Shown: in pieces, positions 1 through 11,256 of the stretch
Position numbering within the stretch: position 1 is the first letter of the stretch
Layout: each line of letters opens with the position of its first letter
Source: Verpa conica
Taxonomy: Eukaryota > Ascomycota > Pezizomycetes > Pezizales > Morchellaceae
DNA length: 64,000 nt
Assembly: GCA_033030425.1 (NCBI GenBank)
Contig: JAUFSD010000019.1
Span: 868,001 to 932,000 of the forward strand
Direction: 5' to 3'
The notes under the pieces: model-generated
What the model saw: only the letters and a program-made list of their open reading frames with translations
Database searches by the model: none
Told to the model about the DNA's origin: nothing
Made by a program: the position numbers and the translations under genes

Positions 1-1192
1 TAGCCAGGAATCCGAGTGGTGATGCCCAAAACAAGGAAGGGACTGACTGGGGCCTTGTGGTTAGGACTGCATCCGCCAATCGTGGGGCGGGGATAGCGGC
101 AACATCCATGCGGCCATACCTTCCATTCCCAAACTTTATCTCTCTCCCACGATCATGATACATGAAAATGGTTACAGCTACCAGCACAGAGTAAACAAGA
201 ATTGAGACAAATCAGACCCTTCCCTTTCTAGAACCACAGTCCTGTCAGACCATACAAACAACCCACTCGGAATGTGCTATCGCGAGAACCGGTGATATGT
301 AAAAAGAGCTCATGTGTGTGCCTGAAATAGAGATTCCACCACTAATCACCTAAGGGGACAAACATATATCGCCCCTTTGTGCCACCTATGTGGTTCTCAG
401 GAACACAATCTGCTCCTATGTTTAGACGCGAGCCTAAACATCTTTTCGGATTTCGGAACACCCCCCTCAGACATCACCGAATGCACGTGCCAAGACCTAG
501 ACCCCCCGATCCGACATTCTTCCATCACCACCCTAACCGATTGCCGAAATTAAAAAATAATAAAAATTCCTGCCCACCCCCCGTACTTTAGATCTCCTTT
601 TTCTTGCTTCCTGCACATATCGATTCGTGTTTGACCACGTCACCAGCAAACTTTGGTCCAATTTCCTGTCGCTAACGGCGTTTCCCAGGGGTGATGCCGT
701 GTTCAATCGCAAAGGGGGCAACCTACATTTAGGTAAGGAGTCTCTCGGTACACTATAGAAGTGGATCTATTGTTCACGGTCTAGCGGCATAGGAACCGAG
801 ATCCCATTGAACTAACAACGCTATTGTATAGTTTATTTTACGACCTGTAGTTTATATAGGCTTTTTTCTTCACTGTTCTAGGGTTATCATTCAGTCATAG
901 GCCATCACTCGAGCACCCTGCCTAGCTACACAATTTGAATGAATGAATTAATCATAAGTACATGGAGCTACACAATTTAACTCTGAGCAAGAGCTCTATT
1001 TGGTATCTATTACCATAAGCGGCTCGAATTGTCGGCTTGACTACATGTAGCTTTACAATCCCAACCTCTGTAGATTATAGCACACTCAAATAATCCATGA
1101 GACAACTCATAATGTAATTTCTTTAAATATTCGTTTTAATCCAACATATACAATCGGAATAGCTATATAACAACGGCACCTCCACCAAACTT
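1..1192. other. Left-edge spacer, no gene seen
   Basis: I see no convincing gene here. The short open frames (for example around 379-721) have no recognisable motif and overlap on opposite strands. The stretch next to the beta-galactosidase stop codon is AT-rich and is probably its 3' untranslated region and terminator. It contains one copy of the palindrome TACATGTA (1042-1049), which recurs in spacers across the window. Confidence 0.5.
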
Positions 1193-4100
1193 CTAAGCAA
1201 ACGCCAACCTTGCGCTCGTCCACTCAGGCTGCAAATACTTGCCCTCAAAGTCAAACTTGAATGAGCTCGTAAACCTATCTACCTCCTTCAACTCCAACGT
1301 CTGTAGTACTGCACCCGCCTCTTCCTGCGCCCAGATTGCCACACCAATTGTGTTCCACCCACCGTTATTGATGATACCCGGCGGGATCGGGAACTCTGTC
1401 TGTGGGCCGATGTGGGAGATGTATTTACCGTATTGGTACCCGTTGACATAGATCTGAACCCTTGCAATTGTAGTTTTCGGTGCACCGAGGACCACAGCGA
1501 GGGGGACATCATGGTTTGTGGGGATTGAGAGACGGAAGGTAGTTCGCTGTTGTAGCGCGTTAGAGAAACATCTAGGTAAAATTAAAGGGGAGTGTGACTT
1601 ACGTAGAACTCGATACCAGCACCTACTACACCATCAAGTGGGCTCTTCTGCTTCCACTTTCCATCGTCAAACTCTGGCAATGCCCATCCGAGTCTTTCGG
1701 CTCTTAGTCCACCTTCATTGTATACACCCCTCACCATATCAATTGGCGACTCGCCGCCAGCATTACCAATTAGCCTCCACTCGGTGAAAGTAGTGTTCCC
1801 ACCACTCAGCCTCGCCTCGCTAATTCCACGAGGGTTTCGTGGGCCGTCTGGACCAACTGAATCTTGGTCGTGGCCTTGGTAGTCTAGCACAACGAACACA
1901 ACGTTTCCAGTAGCCAGGAGTGTTTTGTTGGTGAACGACAAGGTAAGGGTCGCGCTTGCGTTTGCCGGTGAGCCTGCCCAAGAGCCAAGGAACTCCCCGT
2001 TCAACCAGGTGCTGTACCCGAATGCGCTTCCGCCGATAGCAGTGAGTGTCACGCTGCTTGCCGTCTTGCCGTCGAAGTAACCACGGTATAGCTTGATACC
2101 TTGGTGGAAACCGTAGTCATCTGGGTAGAGTACTGGGAGGGTCTTTGGTTTCTGCTCATTATCTGTGGTAGTATGGTTTGCGTGCGCCCACTTTGAGTCG
2201 TCATAGTTGACCAAACGCTCTGGGATCGAGTCGCTGTACTTCCATTTAAGACTCTTGAGATCGGGTAGTGTGTAGGTGAGAGTTTCCGGTCCTGCTGCGG
2301 TACCAACAAGAGAGCCGTATGAGGTGCGCTTGATGTCGGAGGGGGTTCTACCGTTCCATTTGAATGATTTGATCTTCTTTGGTACAAAAACCTCGATGAC
2401 CGATGTTGCATTTAGATCACCACGGAGCTCAGCGACAGAGCCCTCGAGAGTGGCAGAGCGGACGAGGTAGGGGCCAGATACAAGGAGATGTTCATCCGCA
2501 TGGACATTAGGATCCAGGGTTAGGGCTGGAGCCCAGATATTCCAACCTGTGATACGGTCGACAATCTGGATAAGAGGGCCACCGGGGAACTGGAGGAAGC
2601 TGGAGCCACGAGCCTGGGTATAGGATATTTTTGTGTGCTAGATGAGGTATTAGTGAGCTATTTTATAAAGAGAACATAACGGATTGAACTTTCTTACCTT
2701 GGATAGGTAAGTCTCGGTGGTAATCTGAGCATCTCCAAACACCTGTGGAGTCGCGATAGTATCCTTAAGCACAAACTCCACAGTCTGGCCTGCATTCGCA
2801 TAGAGTACCAGAACCGGACTGTCATCAAAGATGGCATATGTCAAGACCTCGGCAGATGAATACAGCAGTCCGTACTTTCCAAAGGTATAATCGGTAACAA
2901 TGAACTTGCTCTCTCTGCCGTCAAGCTGGATATTCGGAACTGTCAAGTTTCCTGCGCTAGTCACAACATTGAGACCGAATTTCACGACGGCTCGGGAGTT
3001 TGATGTGTTCTGGTTGGTCCAGTAGAACCCAGCATTTGTCTTTGGGTTTCGGAGATGAATTGTATAGATTGCGGTATTGTTTGAAAAGCTGTGTTTGAGA
3101 GGTTTGTCAGCCTACATCATAGATTATCACATAGAGATGCTTTTTACATACGTAGTGCCATTTCCGAGCTGGTCGGTCTCCCGGAGCTCGGTGCTGACTC
3201 GAAGGAATAAAGTCTGCGATCCAGTAAGCTTCTTGAACTAGTTTATAGGAAGAATTGGTCATACCAAGAGTTTGATTTGTCGCATCTTGTCGCGGACAAT
3301 GCGGGATTCAGTCAAAGGTGCACCATAGTCATACGACGTGTAGACCACAGGCGCAGCCACACTTCCCCAGTTAGTTCCTCCATAGCTATATCAAATGGGA
3401 AAGTTAGCCTTCAACTCTATTTCTAAAGCTCCTTTAGACATGGAATTGGAGTCGTACGTCATGTAAAGACTGATCAGTGAGATCTTCTGCGCAACCAATG
3501 TCTTATAAAACACGTCTGAAAACTCGTTACCCGTAAGCTGCGCGCAGTTCTCAAAGCCGTAACCACCCCAACTATAAAATAGTTAGATACTATGATCGCC
3601 TCAAAATTTACATAGTATACATACGGATCAAAAGCACCTCCCTGGTACTCAGGTACGTATGAAGGCTGGGTAGGCGAATAGTTGGTAAACCCTGCAAACC
3701 AGAATAGTCAGTTTATACCTCTGTGACACTCCGAGGGGAATGAGTTCAAACATTGGTAGTAAGTCTTGACGATATTGAATCCTCCGGTTGGGTTTGCACA
3801 GTTAAATCCGTTAGGATACGAGTCCAGACCGTAGATATCTAACTTACGTTAATTCCCATCCTTCGTTTTATAGATATCTAAGATTGGGTACTTACCGACT
3901 GAGCCACCAACATCAAGGTAGTCCGTAGACCAACTTTGGCCTCGCATTCCCTTTTCGTTATGACTGAAACATTCTTGTCAGTTATTTCACGATCCGAATT
4001 TAGTGCTTAATTTCCAACGTACGTAGAAGGAACCACGACACCCGCATTCTTAAATGCTTCGTCGATCTGAATCATATACTTCACACCCGTCCAATTCGGG

Positions 4101-4808
4101 TCATGATAAGACTCTACATATTCACTACTCAACGTCAGTAATAGCTTTCACTCCTTATCAAGATAAAACATACTTCTCATGTTGGTTTAGAATGGCCATC
4201 CCTCCTTCTACGATTGAGTTCTTTGCAAAGATCTTCCCCACTTCTGTAATAAACGGCAGCCATGCTTGATGGTATTTCTCATCATCGGTTCTATGCACAC
4301 CCCATGCACCTGTGGTAGTCCACAACGCCACTCCTCCAGCGCTAGTTTCGGCATTAATGTAAGGTCCACTCCTCGTAATGATCCAGATCCCGGCTTCTTT
4401 CGCATAGTCGAACAGTCTCTGAATGTCTAGTGCAGCTGTAGTGAAATCTAGTGTATCTGGGTTGGGGGAGTGGTATGCCCAGAAGAAGTAGATGGACACT
4501 GCATTGAAGCCTGTCGCTCGGAGCTTCTGGAAGATGTCAAGCCAGAGCTCTGGGACTGGAAGACGTGGGTAATGGAATTCGCCTGAGAAGATGTAGACGC
4601 GCTCGCCTTTTATGTAGAGGGAGCTGCGGTCCCATTCGACGAGGTCGGTCCTACCTACAGTATGTCTCAGTATGGGCTATTTTTTATCTAGGAGAATTCA
4701 ATTGGGAAGCCTTTTCTTATACATACCATTATTCTTCTGTGCAGAAATAGATGAAGCGAATAAACTACTCGCTAGCACGAGGTGCGTAAAAGCATTAAAC
4801 AACTTCAT
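1193..4808 (-). CDS. Secreted beta-galactosidase, GH35
   Basis: Hydrolyses terminal beta-galactosyl residues of plant or cell-wall polysaccharides outside the cell. The ATG at 4808 starts a signal peptide ([20 protein letters not shown], then a polar stretch). Exon 1 is 4727-4808 and exon 2 is 4174-4654. Exon 2 carries the TIM-barrel start ([22 protein letters not shown] and RSGPYINAE segments). Splicing 4173-4125 joins HE to NEY, rebuilding the acid/base motif. The nucleophile is in [10 protein letters not shown] (about 3630-3660), followed by WGGYGFENC (about 3535-3580). The C-terminal half (1193-2990) matches the beta-sandwich domains of the family, including a galactose-binding jelly roll with [12 protein letters not shown]. 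The last intron is 1547-1602, with exons 1193-1546 and 1603 upward. About ten short introns in all; product near 1000 residues, normal for fungal GH35. Family assignment is firm; several middle exon edges were not fixed. Confidence 0.93.
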
Positions 4809-6184
4809 CGCGGAAGACTTCTTGTAAAAAAGATGCTCCAACAACGCGTGCAAGTTGCTGGAATAATCTTCTACGGGTTTTCTCTAGGTATTAATACTAC
4901 GAAATTTTCCCTTCATTTTGCCTCATCGTAACTACTTTTCCAAAGTACATCACTACTCGCCTGACCGCTCGCTTTTTTTCCTGATCTCGGTTCTCATCAG
5001 CCCGAGAGATGCACGGATAAACAGGTGAAAGAGGAGAACATCTCGAGAAAGGTACGCCGTTATAATGCGGGGACAAGGGGCCGATATTAATCCTGGGGTA
5101 AAAATGACGACTTGCCCTTGAGTATCCTGCTTGCGACCAGAAGAGGGGTGTACGCCGAAGATCTCGTTCTCGGTTCCGGGTGATGGTGAAAAATTTAGAG
5201 TAGAGATGCTGCAGATGAGATGCCATTTCGGCTATTCTGAGACAATTTGTCGACCCGGTATCGACGACATGGATTGTTGTAGGGAATCCAGTGTGTCATC
5301 CCCATTGATCCTATTCACAGATCATCACTCACGGTGTCACAGCATCATGCAAATATATAGTTCTAGGCCTCATATCACTTCCTAAATAATGAATTTTGAA
5401 GATTACCCAGTGCCTGGTTATGAACCCGCTAGCCGTTATCAGGGTGTGGGGCCAGGGACAAGGATATATTATACGTGCATGTATTATTGGTGCTTCCAAC
5501 ATCCAAATAATTGTATAACTAATCTACAGCCAGCTACATATATTCATAACAAGATTTATTTATAGCAGCGTGGATTCCATATGCATATTAAATGTTTCTC
5601 ACAATGTGTACTACAAACATTAGGAGGTGTATAAGGGCGCACGGCTCAATGGGAAGAGGGGGGGCTTATACACTCCGAAATAAAGACAGCCCAGCTATTC
5701 AAATGGACACAAATGTAGCTAGCCCACGGGAGGTCCGGTCTCCTAACGAAAAAGGCCCCGCACCGATTGCGAGGGCCCGCACGTTCGAACCACGACAAAG
5801 ACGTACTCTCAGGTCCTGTATGCCTTGCTCTGGGGGAGAGGAACTTTTGCCATTTTAGCTATCCTCTTCTTTAGCCTAGGTTTACCCCGTGAAGTAGAAG
5901 TGACACGTTATAAATCAGGCCAAGTTCTCTCAATACGCCAAATACTAATGTGGTGGGACATTAATTTAAATCAAAATGTCTATTATCATAGACAGAGGAG
6001 AAACCACCATCTTTTAAACTACTTCGAAACCACTACAACACAGCCCTCTAGCTCAGGCAATTACGACCGAGAATTTCTTGAACGTTTATGTAGTTTGAGC
6101 TAGGGTATACACTAAATTATTAACGCCATAGCACAATTGAGTGAAAGTGATTCAACTAGCTGACTCAGTTAGGTAATTACTAAT
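4809..6184. other. Spacer upstream of the GH35 gene
   Basis: This holds the promoter side of the beta-galactosidase and AT-rich sequence beyond it. Overlapping open frames on both strands (4897-5385, 5592-6103) have no family resemblance and no conserved motif, so I do not call them genes. No RNA gene was recognised. Confidence 0.45.
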
Positions 6185-6581
6185 TAGTGTGGTCCACGAG
6201 GCCGCTCGAGGTGAGGTAGTGAGGGTGGTCTCGAGGTGCCTCGGCTTTGTGGGCCTCTGGCTTTGGTTCGCCTTTGGAATTAGGAGTCTGGCCTTGAGGT
6301 ACCCCGAGGAGCCTTGACATATAGATCTATTTTTAGTAATAATTAAAAGCTATTAAATAATGGCCAACAGTGATTGATCCATATGAGGCCATGGGAATTA
6401 CCCCCCCTCCAGGTGTATGTAGCATCAAACTATCATTCTACTGCTTGCACCTGTAATTTCACAAATGATGTGACAAACTATAGTGGGAATAGCTAACTTA
6501 TACTCCTACTGGAGCCTGTGATATTTTTTTTTAATTTATTATTATTTACCTCGAGGTACCTCGGCCTCATAGACCACACTA
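6185..6581. mobile_element. hAT-like non-autonomous DNA transposon
   Basis: The two ends form a terminal inverted repeat of about 20 bp with two mismatches, beginning TAGTGTGGTC at 6185 and reading inward from 6581 on the other strand. The element is flanked by a perfect 8-bp direct repeat TTACTAAT (6177-6184 and 6582-6589). An 8-bp target duplication with a T/CAGNG-like terminus is the mark of the hAT superfamily. At 397 bp with no open frame it cannot encode a transposase, so it would have been moved in trans. The first 120 bp are GC-rich and full of CTCGAGG/GAGGTNCCTCG sub-repeats; the rest is AT-rich. Confidence 0.8.
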
Positions 6582-6715
6582 TTACTAATCAAACCAAGAC
6601 CTTAATATATTATTTCCTAGTCCTAGGACTGACATGTGTATATCCCTCCATAAAAAAGAAAATTAGGTCAAACGAACTCAAAATTATCACAGAAAAGCAC
6701 CTCCCAGCTGAGATT

Positions 6716-7150
6716 TATGACAACAAATTAAAGATTTCCTCCTCTTTCGCTCTACCCCGATAGAAGTGGCACATCGCCCGCATATCACTTAACAATTTGA
6801 GTGCAGTTACCCCCATATATGTATATGTGACATCAGCCCCATACTCTATTAACACCTTCACAATATCTACTCGAGCAAATCTTACCGCTATTTGAAGGGA
6901 CCACCTACTACTACAACGACTGACCTTTAGATTAACTGAGTACCCATGTTCGAGGAAAACTCTAACAACTTCTGCACGCTAAAACTAAGCTGCCAGATCA
7001 CAAGGTGTTTCCTCACCGAACCCAATCTCCGGGTCGCGTCGGCGCCGTATTCCAGTGATAACCTGACGATTTCAACATCTGGATAATTAGACCGCTTGTA
7101 CCGCATGCTACAGCGCCACGACTTATATCACCATACGAATCAGAAAACAC
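6716..7150 (-). pseudogene. Ankyrin-repeat pseudogene
   Basis: The minus strand encodes clear ankyrin-repeat pieces: DVEIVRLSLEYGADA (about 7035-7080), then RAEVVRVFLEHGYSVN (about 6933-6980), then RVDIVKVLIEYGADV (about 6825-6875), ending at a stop codon at 6716. The first piece is in a different frame from the other two, and two in-frame stops (about 6982-6990) precede the second. The gene is therefore broken by at least one frameshift and two nonsense changes. The upstream part could not be followed. Fungal ankyrin proteins expand and decay quickly in accessory regions; this is a relic without an intact relative in the window. Confidence 0.72.
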
Positions 7151-8962
7151 CAAAAATGCCCAAAAACAGGCATATTGTAACCACTTTTCCCTACCCACCA
7201 TTGAAGGAATTACTATCTAATTTTACATAGTAGAATACAATCATATAGAAAATTTCTTTATGGGCTTGTATGAAAAAACTACCCATTACAATGTAGACTC
7301 TAGAGGTTCTTGTGGGGTAGATCTCAAAAGCAGCGCCAAGGTCCCATTGGGGAACCTCAAAACTTTACCTCATGATAGCTGAAAGGTCTTATTAGGAGGT
7401 TATGGAGAAATTACTAACAAATCTACTTCATACTACTCGAATTGAGCTTCCAATAGACTCTAACATGCCGAGAGTAACTGATCGGGCCCTGTAACATAAT
7501 GGTATATCTATGCTACCTCATCAATATTGAGTCTTCAGAATAGTGATGTAGTGTTTCTAATTCCGCTATCAAAAGAGTAGATGACAACACCTGACCGAGT
7601 GAGTCTTCATGAAGATAACTTTAACTCTCGTCTTCCAATCAAATGGGTCTGGTGAGTCCGGCGGAGTTGTTTCTAGAAGTACTGGGAGCCAAAGAAAACA
7701 AAACGAAAGAGAAGGTAGTAGAAGAAAATTGAGGTAGTGGCATGTAAGGTCTTCGAAACTCTATTTATAGTTTAGTAATCAATTAAATGTAATAAGGATA
7801 CAGCAGAGACCTATATAAAAAAATGAAAAATTCTCTCTCCATATATATGTGACTGGCTATAAAATATTCAAACCCCTTACAATATAAATGCAAGAGCTAT
7901 TAACACTCTGCATAACCATAGGTAAGCTGCTAATCCCACGGCATCACCCGCTTTGGGCTGAATGTAAGACATAGAATCATTACAAATTACAATGGAACAC
8001 AAAGCTCCCCAATCAGCAAATAGGATTTCTTTTAAGAGAATCTCTCAGACTAGGATCCACGCTATTCATTAAGTGAGGCATAAAGATCCTTGTGACGATC
8101 TCTAGTGCCTGCTTTTATAACCTCAATCCAATTGGTCATTATCTGTCAACATGTCCCGACAGGATTGACCCACACTGAATCAGCCCTATAGAATATCCGA
8201 AACCTAGATCCGAGTCCTCAGCAAATTTCCTTTCACCCCCACTTCTTTTGCCGCCTGGTAAGATCCCCTCTTGCATGGATCTATAAAGCCATCTTGTGGT
8301 AGGAAGTTACTGCGGTCCGCGATCCGATCTACGACAAAAGCTGAGTCGTAAAAGATTAAAAATAAGCAATTCTTGACCCAAGAAATGAGGGCAAATATCA
8401 TTTGGACTAAGCTCAAAGATCTCGGCGATTGGTCCTAATGAAATTAGCCAGAGTGTTGCGTCAGATGGTCGACTGAAATGAGATAACACGAGAATACATG
8501 TAATCATGAAGCTTAGAAGAAATAAGAGCTATGACAAGCTAGGAGCCAACCTCTATACTTATAGGTCTAGGCGCTATAAAAACTCGTTTGGTGTTCCTGT
8601 AGGAGATAGTGTTTTTGAAGGCTGATTTAGCACTAACTTATATATCTATTTACATACCCTTAAATTAGTCTCTCTAAAACACCCATTAGCTTAGAACCTA
8701 GACCAGGAACTTACATCATATCCGGATGAGTCTCTTGGTGTATACTAAATGATAAATCTATAAGATACAAACAAATTTCTCATAAACTAAAGAATTAAGC
8801 CGAGTTACTAAAGGCGCTAAGGCTCCCCCCAGCAGGTTACTAGCAAAAGCAGCGGTTATATATATAGACTAAGCCTAGAAATATTAAAGAAAATCCTTTA
8901 AGCTGAATGGCAAAAGTGATGGGATCTTTGTTGATTTTATATATTGGCGTTTTGCTGCCATC
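7151..8962. other. AT-rich spacer, no gene seen
   Basis: Low-GC sequence without a coding frame longer than about 70 codons and without recognisable protein motifs. The many short A/T runs fit an old repeat-derived or repeat-induced-mutation region, but no element ends could be identified. Confidence 0.4.
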
Positions 8963-9066
8963 ACCCCCCTGAAGCACGAGCAGAGGTTCGAACGGGCAAC
9001 CATCCTCCTAAGATCAGGTCCGCCGCCGAAAGATAGCCGGCACCCAGACCATTGAGCTATGGGGGC
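8963..9066 (-). tRNA. Degenerate tRNA-like element with A and B boxes
   Basis: On the minus strand the sequence starts GCCCCCATAGCTCAATGG, a good acceptor 5' half and A-box-like D arm. It contains GTTCGAACC, a B-box/T-loop core, and ends AGGGGGGT, which can pair with most of the acceptor strand. However the T stem does not pair, the anticodon arm is ambiguous (a GCCG/CGGC stem with a nine-base loop) and the total length of about 104 bases needs an intron or a long variable arm. I read it as a tRNA pseudogene or the head of a tRNA-derived SINE rather than a working tRNA. No anticodon is assigned. Confidence 0.35.
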
Positions 9067-9832
9067 AAGCTATGATTTTTCGTGTTTGAGAACGCCCATA
9101 AAGAGCCGACGTATTATCAGCCCCCCTCAATCCCCTCCACCCAAATAGTATTAGTTTCTCTATTGCCAGAGAAGCTAAAACAAATAACAGCATTCTTTAT
9201 ACACTAGATATCAGTAAAAGTATAATCAGGACTTATCAGCACTATGGTACTTTACCATCGATGTACAAGTCACATGCACATGAAGCTTATCCAAATGTTT
9301 TAGGATCCTCATAAGACTTTAATAAAAATTCAAAAGAGGTTATACCTAAAGGGTCCTATAAGTCTGATTTTTAGGTAAGTATTCAATAAAGCTTATTTTA
9401 CTTGGTGCACTGACGATAAAGTAATCTCCGGGATGTTTGACTGTCTCTTGGGACTGGGACCTCTTCTTGTACTTTACTGATATATTACAAACATCGAGAA
9501 ACAGGTCGTGACATCACGTTCAATTATTCAGATCGTGACTTTACCCACTATTTAATCGTGCAGCTGCATATGTATTTCTAGTCGAAACCGGTTCCGGTTC
9601 CGGCCAGTCGGTCACTAAACTCGCATGCACATATGCGCCGCTGCGGGTTCAAGGGCCAGGGTTGATGCGGCTATCAGAAGCCCATGCCTCGGCACCGAGC
9701 TCCGTCGGGATCTACATCAACTGCCGCATATTTAAGAGCTCCCCAACCCCCCGCTCTCTGGCCTCCCCCGCTTCCCCGCAAAACAATTAACTCCGTTATA
9801 TCATTACTTTTTTTATATACCAATCAGCAAAT
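9067..9832. other. Spacer and promoter of the dehydrogenase gene
   Basis: No gene is visible. The last 250 bases before the SDR start codon include a triple CCGG block (listed separately) and a pyrimidine/TATA-like stretch (about 9800-9820). Confidence 0.4.
9588..9603. promoter_or_regulatory. Triple CCGG block, possible zinc-cluster factor site
   Basis: CCGGTTCCGGTTCCGG lies about 230 bases before the SDR start codon. CGG/CCG triplets in inverted or direct spacing are what fungal Zn2Cys6 activators bind. The regular 6-base phasing of three copies stands out, but binding is inference. Confidence 0.3.
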
Positions 9833-11256
9833 ATGGCGCCCTCAACCCCCCAGAACAGATTGGCTCAGGTCGCGTCTCACGTCGGAGCTGCTCCTACAAG
9901 CTCTAGCGCTCTGCCAGCCATCAAGGAGGTAGCGCAAGATTCTACTGGGAAGTAAGTTATAGCTCAGTTTAAACCTTAGAGAACCCTTGGGTAAATCACT
10001 AAGCGCTAAAACGCCACCTGCAGACGATTGGAGGGTAAGGTTGCTATAATAACAGGTAAGTAAATATATCCATACCATGGTCGAAGATGCGTTTAATTAA
10101 TCATCCTGCTGTGTACAGGCTGCAACTCTGCTGTAAGTTAATATTTTAAGTTTCAATTTCGCATGCATCATGCAGGGACTGCATCGGGATCCTAATGCGA
10201 TAACGCCAACTCCTTAGCTCGGGATAGGCCGGGCAACAGCAAACCAATTTGCTCGTAACGGGTTGAAGGCCCTCTATATATGCGATTATGCTTCGGATAA
10301 TTTATCACAAATTGAGAAAGAGTTGCGGGAACAGTATCCGGGTGTTGAGGTTCATGCAAGAGTTTTTGACGCAGCAGACGAGAAGTCCGTTGAGAAAATT
10401 GTCAACGAAGCTTTAGAAAGCTATGGTAGGCTCGATATATTCTTCGCCAATGCCGGGATTGTAGGCTTGGTCCAAAAATTTGATACTATCACACCGGAAC
10501 TATTCATGGAAGTCATGAGGGTGAATGCACTGAGGTAATAACTATGCGGCATTGTATTAAGCCACCTAGAAATAAGGGAGCTTACTGGCGACTAAACCGA
10601 TTTTGATAGTGTATTCCTGGCAGTCAAACACGCTTCAAAAGCAATGCAAAAGACTGGACCTTCGAAGCCGGTCTCAGGAGGTTCAATCATAGCCACCGCC
10701 TCCACAGCTGGTATCCGATCCGGCGCAGGATCAAGTAGGGCCTTATCCCTCCCCCTGCACTAGGAGCTGAATTAATACTCACATATGGTCTCAGCCGACT
10801 ACTCTGCTTCTAAGGCTGCAGTAATCAATATAATGCAAACCTCTGCCTTTCAATTGCCCGGCACAAATATTCGCTGTAACGCGATTTGCCCAGGCATAAT
10901 AGAGACAGGTATGACTAGTCAGGTATGGGAAAGTGCCAGGAAGAGGGGTACCGTGGGGAAGATCGGGCAACTTGTTCCATTGAAGAGGGGAGGAGTGAGT
11001 GATGAGATTGCGAGGGTGGCATTATTTCTGGGAAGTGATGAGTATGTTGCCCCCCTTTTCCCGATTCTGTTTGTGATCCCCAGATATAGAGTTCCCCCTT
11101 ATGATTTAGTCAGATTGTTACGGAGACATCATGCCGGAAGAACCTTTCTAGAATGCTGATTGGGATTACAGGAGCTCATATGTCAATGCCCAATTCTGGG
11201 CTGTGGATGGTGGACTTAGCGGAAGTCACCCGACGATGCTTGGAAAGTTCTACTAA
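9833..11256 (+). CDS. Short-chain dehydrogenase/reductase (SDR)
   Basis: NAD(P)-dependent oxidoreductase of the classical SDR fold; the substrate cannot be read from sequence. Seven exons: 9833-9951, 10024-10055, 10119-10132, 10218-10534, 10610-10734, 10795-11041 and 11172-11256, giving 312 residues in one frame. Splicing the 32-base and 14-base exons is required to build the cofactor motif TGCNSALGIG (residues about 50-59). NAG follows in exon 4 (FFANAGIVG), and the catalytic set is Ser192, Tyr205 and Lys209 (YSASK). The C-terminal PG motif region (CPGIIETGM) and the final [12 protein letters not shown] segment are normal. A roughly 40-residue N-terminal tail precedes the Rossmann fold. Length is slightly above the usual 250-290. 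No neighbouring pathway genes hint at a substrate. Confidence 0.9.
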
